A DNA stretch of 64,000 bases, taken from NCBI GenBank assembly GCA_050013875.1, contig JBEKEK010000010.1, forward strand, positions 25,020 to 89,019. The letters are read 5' to 3'. The stretch is from Trebonia sp050013875. Its GTDB lineage: Bacteria; Actinomycetota; Actinomycetes; Streptosporangiales; Streptosporangiaceae. Positions within the stretch are counted from its first letter, which is position 1, and the number at the start of each line of letters is the position of its first letter. The translations under genes were made by a program, and so were the position numbers. Of the stretch, positions 58,293-64,000 are shown in pieces. The notes beneath the pieces were generated by a model. It was not told the origin of the DNA. It searched no databases and saw only the letters and a program-made list of their open reading frames with translations.

Positions 58293-59170
58293 ACACGAAT
58301 CGTACATCGTTGTACAACAGGTGAATCGCGGTCCTTGGACCCCACTCGGCTGAGTAACCGCAAGGTCGCCGCCCCGGGGCCCGAGTCAAATGGGCCAGCG
58401 GCAGTAAGCCCCGTCCGTTCCGGATGAGTGAGATTTTCTTTCTCGTACAGGCAGGTGGCAGACGGCCTCGAGGTTGTTGCCTTCCGGGTCGCGGACGAAC
58501 GCACCGTAATAGCCGTCGTGATACTCCGGCCACTCCCGTGGTTCGTGCAGTACTTCGGCGCCAAGCCTGGACGCCGCCTCGAAGAAGGCCCAGACCGCTG
58601 CCCGGTCAGGCGCGGCGCTAACGCACCGGCTCCGGGCCTGTCCAGGTGGTAGACCACGTGCGGTTTGAGCGGGCTGCCTTCGGGCACGCGGGGATGCTCG
58701 AAGCGGGCGGCCTCGGTCATGCCAATGCGGCGCATCACCGCCTGGGACGGCGTGTTAAGCACGGCGGTCATGGACCATAGTTCCGGCAGTCCCGCCCCGG
58801 TGAAGGCCACGTCGCGGGCGGCCAGCGCCGCCTCGGTCGCATAGCCCTGATGCCAGGCGTGCCTGGCCAGCCGCCAGCCGATCTCGGTGCCGCCGGCACC
58901 GGGTACGTCATCCGGCATCGGCGCGAGCCCGGTGAACCCGATGAACTGCCCGGTCTCCCGTACTTCGAGCGCCCACAGCCCGTAGCCGTGTTCCTCGAAC
59001 CGCGCCTCGGTCCGGCCGATGAGCGCGTCGCTCTCGGCTCTCGCCAGCGTCGACGGGAAGAACACGAGTGTCCCCGGGTCCCCGTTCAGCTCGGCGAACG
59101 GCTCCCGGTCGGCATCCTGCCACCGCCGCAGCACGAGTCGCTTCGTCTCGATGGTGTCGAACCTCGTCAT
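58280..59170 (-). CDS. GNAT N-acetyltransferase with a non-native 3' extension
   Basis: The open frame codes 296 residues, but the RimJ/RimL-type GNAT domain ends near residue 178 (PHVVYHLDRP). Its motif A is EIGWRLARHAWHQGYATEAA, followed by VLNTPSQAVMRRIGMTEAAR. The remaining 115 or so residues are Arg/Ser-rich, overlie the VOC relic in another frame, and have no likeness to acetyltransferases. The native stop was probably lost in a deletion that fused the gene to the relic. The domain itself looks intact: it would acetylate an amino group using acetyl-CoA. Substrate unknown. Confidence 0.8.
   Translation of the reverse strand: MTRFDTIETKRLVLRRWQDADREPFAELNGDPGTLVFFPSTLARAESDALIGRTEARFEEHGYGLWALEVRETGQFIGFTGLAPMPDDVPGAGGTEIGWRLARHAWHQGYATEAALAARDVAFTGAGLPELWSMTAVLNTPSQAVMRRIGMTEAARFEHPRVPEGSPLKPHVVYHLDRPGAGALAPRLTGQRSGPSSRRRPGLAPKYCTNHGSGRSITTAITVRSSATRKATTSRPSATCLYEKENLTHPERTGLTAAGPFDSGPGAATLRLLSRVGSKDRDSPVVQRCTIRVWQS
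58299..58317 (-). promoter_or_regulatory. Promoter and possible operator of the toxin-antitoxin pair
   Basis: On the minus strand TACGAT (58299-58304) lies 6 nt before the antitoxin ATG. The palindrome TTGTACAA (58310-58317) stands just upstream, where an autorepressor could block the polymerase. The acetyltransferase frame reads through this stretch. Confidence 0.45.
58386..58607 (-). pseudogene. VOC/glyoxalase C-terminal relic
   Basis: In a minus-strand frame different from the acetyltransferase frame, 58607 down reads DRAAVWAFFEAASRLGAEVL, then EYHDGYYGAFVRDPEGNNLE and AVCHLPVRE before a stop at 58386-58388. The YYGAFVRDPEGNNLEAVCH end is diagnostic of the VOC family (HpgYYaAFvlDPDGNNiEaVcH). 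The N-terminal half is absent, so this is a decayed fragment inside the acetyltransferase 3' extension. Confidence 0.75.
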
Positions 59171-59180
59171 CGTCGCGTGC

Positions 59181-59603
59181 CTACTCGATGATCGTTTTGA
59201 TCGGGGTGCCGAGTTCCACGGTGCGGCTGACGGTGCAGTAGCGCTCGTGGGACTGCCTGACCGCGTCGGGCAAGATGGCGCGCGCCTTGTCGCCGGCCTC
59301 GCCGTCGGGGAAGGCGACGCGGAATGTCACGGTGATGTCGGCGAGGTGATTGCCGCTGCCGTCCCGTATCTTCTCCGCGCCCACCTCGACCTCAAAGCGG
59401 TCGGGTTCGGACCGGCGCGACGTGAGGATGTCAACGTCGACCGCCGTGCAGCCGCCGATCGCGGTCAGCAGGAGATCAACGGGAGTGAAGTCGGTTCCCT
59501 CGCCGGTGCCGATCGTGATCTGGCCGCCGCGGTCGTTCGTCACGGTGTACCTGCTGTTGCTGATCCGTTCGATGCTCACCCGGCGGTGCGTGTCATCAGC
59601 CAT
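59181..59603 (-). CDS. OsmC-like protein
   Basis: 140 residues from the ATG at 59603 (GTG 59612 also in frame). OsmC fold features: DFTPVDLLLTAIGGCTAVDV with one conserved Cys, and a C-terminal HERYCTVSRTVELGTPIKT where the second Cys lies in YCTVSRT. The family reduces organic hydroperoxides or has related thiol roles. The neighbours give no further clue. The downstream GNAT starts only 10 nt after the stop, on the same strand. Confidence 0.9.
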   Translation of the reverse strand: MADDTHRRVSIERISNSRYTVTNDRGGQITIGTGEGTDFTPVDLLLTAIGGCTAVDVDILTSRRSEPDRFEVEVGAEKIRDGSGNHLADITVTFRVAFPDGEAGDKARAILPDAVRQSHERYCTVSRTVELGTPIKTIIE

Positions 59604-59632
59604 GGCCTCCACGATGCCATACAGCGGCCGCG

Positions 59633-59894
59633 CGCCTGGACGAATACGCGGCCAGCGGTGTCACCGTGATCCGCGACGTCGGGGGCCGCGGCCAGGTCAC
59701 CCTCAGCTTCGCCCGCACGGCGGTGGCCGGGCGCCCGGTGGTGACCGCGGCCGGCCGCTTCCTCGCGCCGGCCGGCCGGTACTTTCCCCGCATGTACGCC
59801 CCCACGGCGCCGGACAGGCTCGCCGCGGCCATCCAGGCCGAGGTGGCGGCGGGGGCGGCCTGGGTGAAGATCATCGGGGACTTCCCGGAATGGC
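59633..59894 (+). pseudogene. Amidohydrolase internal relic
   Basis: From 59633 the frame reads RLDEYAASGVTVIRDVGGRG, VTAAGRFLAPAGRYFPRMY and AAIQAEVAAGAAWVKIIGDF. This matches the part of amidohydrolases that follows the metal-binding HxH (YaaaGVTvvRDvG... aaGA.WVKi..Df). Neither the N-terminal HxH nor the C-terminal metal ligands are present, so it is a remnant. It is followed in the same direction by two other relics. Confidence 0.75.
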
Positions 59895-60330
59895 GTCCTG
59901 GTCGGCGACGGAGATCGTCGTGGCCGAGTGCGCCCGCCTGCTCGGGACATCGACGAAGTCGTGCTCGTATCACCTGGGCATCCTGGCCGGCCAGGGGATG
60001 GTGGTCCGGGTCGCGGAGCCGTGCCAGGACGGGCGGGAGCGTCCGTGGCGCCGCGCGGCCGATGAGTTCGATACCCCCCTGGGGTCCGGGACCGGGGCTG
60101 ACCAGCAGGCCAGGACGGCAGCCATGCAGGTGACCGCCCGGCGCGACCTGGAGCTCTTCACGGCCTTCCTCGAACGCGAGCCGGACCAGCCGGCCGGCTG
60201 GCGGCAGGCAGTCACCGTGCACACGCGCACGGCCGTGATGTCCGCCAGCCAGCTCCGAGACTGGGGGCTCGCGGTCGAGGATGTCACCCGGGAGCATGTC
60301 CAGCGGGCGCGGCAGGAACTGCCTGGCGCA
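59893..60330 (+). pseudogene. Helix-turn-helix (ArsR-like) regulator relic
   Basis: In the frame of 59893 the sequence reads ATEIVVAECARLLGTSTKSC, SYHLGILAGQGMVVRVAEP and GRERPWRRAADEF. This is the helix-turn-helix region of actinobacterial ArsR-like regulators (ecAraLGvs.k.CSYHLr.L...GlV......GRErPWr) and part of the following helical region (RRDLELFTAFLEREP). The first 30 or so residues and start are gone, replaced by the amidohydrolase relic. The end runs into an MFS relic. Confidence 0.65.
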
Positions 60331-60680
60331 GACGATGATGCCGCTGACCGTCCTGCTCCTGTTCCGCCAGCGGACAGGCAGCTTCGCCGCCGCCGGGATC
60401 GCGGTCGCGGTGTTCGGCATCGCCTTCGTCGCCGGCGGCCCGGTCACCGCGCGCCTGGCGGACCGGCACGGCGCTTCAGCATGACAGGCCCCACCGCTAC
60501 CCGGGCCGGGAGCTTCGCATGGCTCGCATCCTCCAGCAGCCTCGGCGGCTCCGCCGGCTACGCAGCAGCCGGGCTCCTGATAGCGCACGCCACGATCACC
60601 GCCACCATCCTGATCGGCGCCGCACTGCCCATCGCTGCCGCGACCGCCGTCCCGCAAAGAACCCGGAGACCGGCTAAACC
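60323..60680 (+). pseudogene. MFS transporter relic in two pieces
   Basis: The first piece (about 60323-60484) reads QTMMPLTVLLLFRQRTGSF, AAAGIAVAVFGIAFVAGGPV and TARLADRHGA: the end of one membrane helix, the loop and the next helix of an MFS permease. A frame change follows, and the second piece (about 60500-60680) reads RAGSFAWLASSSSLGGSAGY and AAAGLLIAHATITATILIGA, the final helices. About 250 residues between are missing. The pair of regulator and transporter relics suggests a lost efflux unit. Confidence 0.7.
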
Positions 60681-60806
60681 GCACGGGCAGGTTCAGCGGG
60701 ACAGCCGACCGCACCGGCCCAGGACCAGGAGACTGAAGTCACAATAGATGGCTATGTGTCTAGTGGTCCTGGGTGGAATGTCGGTGGGCCGCGCTACGGT
60801 CGGACC

Positions 60807-61658
60807 ATGCGATTCGGATTCGTGATTCCGTATGCGGACGCCCGCGAGTTCGCCGAGATCGCGGCGCTCGGCGAACAGCGGGGCTGGGATGGCGTGTTCA
60901 CCTGGGAGGCGGTCTGGGGCGAGCACGCCTGGGTGACCCTCGGTGCCGCCGCGATGGTCACCGAGCGGATCAGGCTCGGTACGCTACTGACCCCCGCGTC
61001 GCGGTGGCGGCCGTGGGACCTGGCGTCGGCCGTGCTGACCGTCGACCGGATCAGCGGCGGGAGGGTGGTCATGGGCGTGGGCCTTGGTGCGCTCAATGGC
61101 AACTGGACGGCGTTCGAGGAGGACGAGGGGCGCGCCGTCCGGGCGCGGAAGCTCGACGAGGGTCTCGCGGTCTACGACGGGCTGATGCGCGGCCAGCCGT
61201 TCAGCTACGAAGGCAAGCACTATTCGGCGAAGCCGGTCGAGGAGCTCGTCCCCGACCCGCCGGTGCAGCGGCCGCGGCCGCCGGTCTGGGTGGTCGGTGC
61301 GAAAGTCGTGGGCAAGCAGCGGCAGCCTTCGCTGGAGCGGGCGGCTCGCTGGGATGGTCTGCTGCCCGCGGTCATCGACCACGGAACCGGCCGTGACTTC
61401 ACGGGTCCGGCCGAGCTTGCGGACATGGTCGGCGAGGTCAAGGCGCTGCGTGCGAAGCAAGGGCTCAACGCCGACCCCTACGACGTGATCATTGAAGGGG
61501 ACTCAAGCGGCGAGTTCGTCCAACTCACGCCGCCGGACCCGGCCTCGTGGGAGGCGGCCGGAGCCACCTGGTGGATCGAGAGCTGGTGGAGCATCGAGCG
61601 GGGCGAGGCAGGACTGGCCGAGGTCCGCCGCCGCGTCCAGGCGGGCCCGCCCCGCTGA
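60807..61658 (+). CDS. LLM-class F420-dependent oxidoreductase
   Basis: 283 residues. ATG 60807 is chosen: the protein begins MRFGFVIPYADAREFAEIAA as in the family, and TACGGT (60795-60800) lies exactly 6 nt upstream, pointing to leaderless mRNA. The frame opens at 60756. TIM-barrel features: VFTWEAVWGEHAWVTLGAAA, RIRLGTLLTPASRWRPWDLA and GGRVVMGVGLGALNGNW. F420 or FMN use cannot be separated by eye. It stands alone, following the relic cluster. Confidence 0.88.
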   Translation: MRFGFVIPYADAREFAEIAALGEQRGWDGVFTWEAVWGEHAWVTLGAAAMVTERIRLGTLLTPASRWRPWDLASAVLTVDRISGGRVVMGVGLGALNGNWTAFEEDEGRAVRARKLDEGLAVYDGLMRGQPFSYEGKHYSAKPVEELVPDPPVQRPRPPVWVVGAKVVGKQRQPSLERAARWDGLLPAVIDHGTGRDFTGPAELADMVGEVKALRAKQGLNADPYDVIIEGDSSGEFVQLTPPDPASWEAAGATWWIESWWSIERGEAGLAEVRRRVQAGPPR

Positions 61659-61678
61659 GCGGAACTTCGCGGATGCGG

Positions 61679-62404
61679 CTAGGACTTGTCGAAGACGAGC
61701 AGGAACTCGAGCTCGCCATAGTTCTGCGTGGTGACAAAGCCGGCGAAGCTCGGGTTCTGGATGTTCCAGTTCGAGAAGAGAACCCGGATGTGACCGACCA
61801 CGTCGACCTTCGCACCGTCGCGCTCGGCGGTCAGGGTGAACGTGACCGGGCGGGTGGTGCCGTGCAGCGTTAGGTTGCCGTGAGCGGTGTAATCCCTGAT
61901 CACGCCGCCTGCGGGCAGCGGTGCCAGGCTGATCGGGGAGGTCAGGGTGAAAGTTCCCGTGGGATACTGGGCCACGTCCATGATCCGGCCGTCGAACTGG
62001 GCGTCACGCTGGCTCTTGTCGCTGTGGATCGTGGCCATAGGCACGCTGAAGGTCGCGGCGGTGAGCGTGCTGCCGTTGATCATCATATGACCGGTGACCG
62101 AGGTGGTGCGGCCGACGGCCGTGGTGTTCTGGCCGAGTAGGTCCTCGTTGACCCGGTACCCGACGACCGAGCCTGAACCGACGGTCCAGGTGCCCCCGAC
62201 CGATCCGCGGGTCGCCACGGTGCTGGCGGCTGAGGTACTGCTCCCGGACGCGGTGGCGCTGGCCGACGGCAGCGACAGCGCGGCAGGCGTGCTGCCGTTG
62301 AAAAAGTGAATGTAGACGAACGGACCGGTAACCGCCAGGATGGCCAGGACGGCAACGGTTCCGATAAGCCACCGCAACCGGTGGCGTGGTCTGATGAACG
62401 GCAT
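61679..62404 (-). CDS. YceI-family protein with N-terminal membrane anchor
   Basis: 241 residues. A single hydrophobic segment at about 12-34 (WLIGTVAVLAILAVTGPFVY) is followed by a Ser/Ala/Thr-rich linker and the YceI lipocalin-like barrel: WTVGSGSVVGYRVNEDLLGQ, TIHSDKSQRDAQFDGRIMDV and a C-terminal LEFLLVFD. Family members bind isoprenoids or other hydrophobic molecules, or shield reactive intermediates. The protein is likely anchored in the membrane with the barrel outside. An AGGTGA site precedes the start. No gene was found in the 228-nt gap after it. Confidence 0.88.
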   Translation of the reverse strand: MPFIRPRHRLRWLIGTVAVLAILAVTGPFVYIHFFNGSTPAALSLPSASATASGSSTSAASTVATRGSVGGTWTVGSGSVVGYRVNEDLLGQNTTAVGRTTSVTGHMMINGSTLTAATFSVPMATIHSDKSQRDAQFDGRIMDVAQYPTGTFTLTSPISLAPLPAGGVIRDYTAHGNLTLHGTTRPVTFTLTAERDGAKVDVVGHIRVLFSNWNIQNPSFAGFVTTQNYGELEFLLVFDKS

Positions 62405-62631
62405 GTCGATTCACCTGCAAAAGTAAGGGGCCCCAGCTGGCGGGCCACGGTATGTGCAGGCCGGACAGACCGCCGGGCTGCTAGGTGCAGGGCCCGAGGA
62501 CTGGCTGCGAGTCAATTATGGGGGCGGAAATTCTGCTTCGCTTCTCAGCCACCTGAGGTTCAGCGGTAAATAGTGAATCGACGATAGCTCACCGGGATCT
62601 GCGCCCTAAATCTCCCTTGCGTTCGCCGCAA

Positions 62632-63048
62632 TCAGACGACGGTCAAGGTCACCGGGATGTTGCCGCGGGTCGCGTTGGAGTAGGGGCAGACTTCGTGCGC
62701 CCTGGCGACGAGCGCTTCCGCGGTCGGCTGGTCGAGATTGGGGGCGCGGACTTCCAGCCCGACGGCGAGCCCGAACCCGCCGTTGTCCAGTGGGCCGATG
62801 CCGACGCTAGCCGCCACCTCGCTGCCGGTGACGTCGAGCTTGCCCTGGGCGGCGATCATCTTGAGCGCGGAGTGGAAGCAGGCGGCGTAGCCGATCGCGA
62901 ACAGCATCTCGGGGTTGGCCGCGCCGCCGGCGCCGCCCAGTTCCTTGGGCATCCGCAGTTCGAGGTCGAGGATTCCGTCGTCGCTGCGGGCATGGCCGTT
63001 GCGGCCGTCGCCGGTGGCGTGGGCGGTGGCGGTGTAGGCGATCTTCAT
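62632..63048 (-). CDS. ohr: Organic hydroperoxide resistance protein (Ohr)
   Basis: 138 residues from the ATG at 63048 with GGGAGG upstream; the frame opens to 63321. Ohr motifs: Cys57 in GYAACFHSAL and Cys121 in HEVCPYSNATRGNIPV, the reactive and resolving cysteines, with GRNGHARSDDGILDLEL ahead of the first. It reduces organic hydroperoxides in the cytoplasm. The divergent MarR gene, 75 nt away, has the OhrR cysteine, so this is a standard Ohr-OhrR pair. Confidence 0.95.
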   Translation of the reverse strand: MKIAYTATAHATGDGRNGHARSDDGILDLELRMPKELGGAGGAANPEMLFAIGYAACFHSALKMIAAQGKLDVTGSEVAASVGIGPLDNGGFGLAVGLEVRAPNLDQPTAEALVARAHEVCPYSNATRGNIPVTLTVV

Positions 63049-63073
63049 GCTGGAGCCTCCCAAATCGTGTGTG

Positions 63074-63095
63074 ACACAATCATATTGTGTGCAAT
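63074..63095. promoter_or_regulatory. OhrR operator candidate
   Basis: ACACAA-TCATA-TTGTGT (63074-63090) is an inverted repeat with 6-bp arms, continuing into ATTG-TGTG-CAAT (63084-63095). It lies between the divergent ohr and ohrR starts, where OhrR repression would be expected. Confidence 0.65.
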
Positions 63096-63123
63096 ATAAA
63101 GATGCAACCGGTAAAATGCCCGC

Positions 63124-63585
63124 ATGGCCAGTTACCCGCAGCTTGAGCTCGACCGTCAGCTCTGCTTCGCCCTGTACACCGCCAGCCGTGCCGTCGTGCG
63201 CACCTACGGCCCGCTGCTGGACGAAGTCGGCCTGACCTACCCGCAGTACGTCACCCTGCTGGTGCTGTGGGAGGATCCGGAGCGCCCCCGCTCGGTCGGC
63301 GAGCTGGGTGAGCGGCTGCACCTCGACAGTGGCACCCTCACCCCGCTGCTGAAGCGGCTGGTCTTGATGGGCTACGTGACGCGCGCCCGCGACGCCGACG
63401 ACGAGCGGCGGGTCCTGGTGACCCTGACCGCCGGCGGGCTGGCCCTGCGGGACCGCCTGGCCGGCGTCCCTGAGTCGTTTCTGGGCTGCCTGGGCATGAA
63501 TATCGCCGACGCCGGGGCCCTGCGTGACCAGCTGACCGCCCTGACGGCGTCACTTGAACTGGGTTCTTCGCGGGCGGGGGAGTAG
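63124..63585 (+). CDS. ohrR: MarR-family peroxide-sensing regulator (OhrR-like)
   Basis: 153 residues from ATG 63124. TAAAAT (63112-63117) lies exactly 6 nt before, so the mRNA is probably leaderless. N-terminal Cys14 in QLCFALYTASRAV is the reactive cysteine of OhrR; the winged helix is SVGELGERLHLDSGTLTPLL with ARDADDERRVLVTLT as wing. Oxidation of Cys14 by organic peroxides would release repression of ohr and of itself. Confidence 0.93.
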   Translation: MASYPQLELDRQLCFALYTASRAVVRTYGPLLDEVGLTYPQYVTLLVLWEDPERPRSVGELGERLHLDSGTLTPLLKRLVLMGYVTRARDADDERRVLVTLTAGGLALRDRLAGVPESFLGCLGMNIADAGALRDQLTALTASLELGSSRAGE

Positions 63586-63618
63586 CGAGCCGCACGGCAG
63601 GCCCCCTGAACGGATAGC

Positions 63619-63645
63619 CATGATGAGAATAATATTCTCATCATG
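63619..63645. promoter_or_regulatory. GAGAAT-N3-ATTCTC palindrome, copy 3 (extended)
   Basis: CATGATGAGAAT (63619-63630) and ATTCTCATCATG (63634-63645) are perfect 12-bp arms with a 3-nt spacer, the best copy of the motif. It covers TAATAT (63630-63635), a possible plus-strand -10. No intact gene follows within the window; an IS630 relic starts at 63793, so the controlled gene may have been lost. Confidence 0.7.
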
Positions 63646-63792
63646 TGCCAGTAGCGGTCTCGGTGGTTCGGGCCGACACTCGTCGTGCCCCCTTGATGGC
63701 GAGACCGCCGGCTCAAAAAAGACAATCTTCAGGATGAGGAACGGACCGTGGATTTCTCTCTAATGTCCTGAGTCATTAATTGACCTGTACTT

Positions 63793-63984
63793 AGGCCGTT
63801 CGTCTGGACCAAGACCGCCGATGAGATCCTGGAGACCCTCGCCGCCTACTGCCGCAGGGTCAGCAGCCAGGAACGCTACGCCGGCGACGTAGAATTCCAG
63901 CCACCCCAGGTCCACGTGAACAGAATCCGGCGGGAACCAGCGAGAGACCCAAGCCGCAGACGCCTGCAGCACCTCATGCGCTGA
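63793..63984 (+). pseudogene. IS630-family transposase C-terminal relic
   Basis: The frame from 63793 reads RPFVWTKTADEILETLAAYC and then RRVSSQERYAGDVEFQPPQ, running open to a TGA in the last 20 nt. The KPFVWTKTADEIL..LA.YC.R pattern is the usual C-terminus of IS630-type transposases. No start, DDE core or inverted ends are seen before it; the DNA between 63646 and 63792 shows no gene. The rest of the frame is not recognisable. Confidence 0.7.
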
Positions 63985-64000
63985 CCAGCTCATCCGGCCC

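Noticed and set aside
59350..60747. A 465-codon continuous plus-strand protein
   Set aside because: Its parts match unrelated families in pieces (HTH, MFS end) and the first part is antisense to the OsmC gene; it is read-through over relics.
1..64000. Search for tRNA, rRNA, riboswitch and phage attachment sites
   Set aside because: No cloverleaf, rRNA stretch or known riboswitch core was noticed by eye; absence cannot be proved without a covariance-model search.

Overview
The window is very GC-rich actinobacterial DNA. Supporting signs are G/C-ending codons, GTG starts, F420-type (LLM) oxidoreductases, a mycofactocin-type short-chain dehydrogenase, two LuxR-type ATPase regulators of 930-990 aa, and repeated -10-box-N6-start-codon promoters typical of leaderless actinobacterial genes. 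I would guess a soil-living, metabolically versatile actinomycete; genus is not determinable from the sequence alone. No rRNA, tRNA or CRISPR array was seen.

Layout. (A) 1-16956: a catabolic island. It has a branched-chain-amino-acid-type (Liv) ABC transporter whose two permeases and one ATPase are fused in one chain, a second ATPase, an old-yellow-enzyme/iron-sulfur oxidoreductase, a SnoaL-like protein, a mycofactocin-type SDR, a Baeyer-Villiger monooxygenase fused to an esterase, an enoyl-CoA hydratase with a 5-residue repeat tail, a zinc alcohol dehydrogenase, a cupin, a Gfo/Idh dehydrogenase, a decayed SDR, a solute-binding lipoprotein, an aldehyde dehydrogenase and an AhpD-like protein. 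Read together: uptake of a small organic substrate, oxidation of a ketone to an ester or lactone, hydrolysis, then oxidation of the alcohol and aldehyde and beta-oxidation-like steps (inference). (B) 17226-25916: a LuxR-type regulator, an NB-ARC/TPR protein paired with an amino-acid permease, and an LLM oxidoreductase divergent from a TetR regulator across a perfect inverted repeat. (C) 26021-38341: a secreted transglutaminase-fold protein with an altered catalytic triad, a nitronate monooxygenase, a thioesterase-GntR pair, an ArsR-SRPBCC fusion with a clear promoter/operator, a glyoxalase-like protein, a second LuxR-type regulator, a secreted alpha/beta hydrolase, and a carboxymuconolactone-decarboxylase gene behind a triplicated ribosome binding site. 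(D) 38367-53928: a TetR regulator, a complete second Liv transporter operon (binding protein, fused LivH-LivM, LivG, LivF, small membrane protein), and two divergent acyl-CoA/ester catabolic operons. A palindrome GAGAAT-N3-ATTCTC occurs upstream of the TetR gene, between the divergent operons and again near the right end. (E) 54008-64000: small stress and housekeeping modules (aldo-keto reductase, SRPBCC-ArsR-DUF899 operon, VapBC-type toxin-antitoxin, GNAT, OsmC, LLM, YceI, Ohr-OhrR).

Gene decay is conspicuous. Relics of an SDR, acyl-CoA dehydrogenase, enoyl-CoA hydratase, CoA-transferase, amidase, an ankyrin-type protein, a kinase-like protein, a VOC protein, an amidohydrolase, an HTH regulator, an MFS transporter and an IS630 transposase lie between intact genes, so this is a fluid accessory region. 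Relic, operator and start-site calls were made by eye and no database search was possible.
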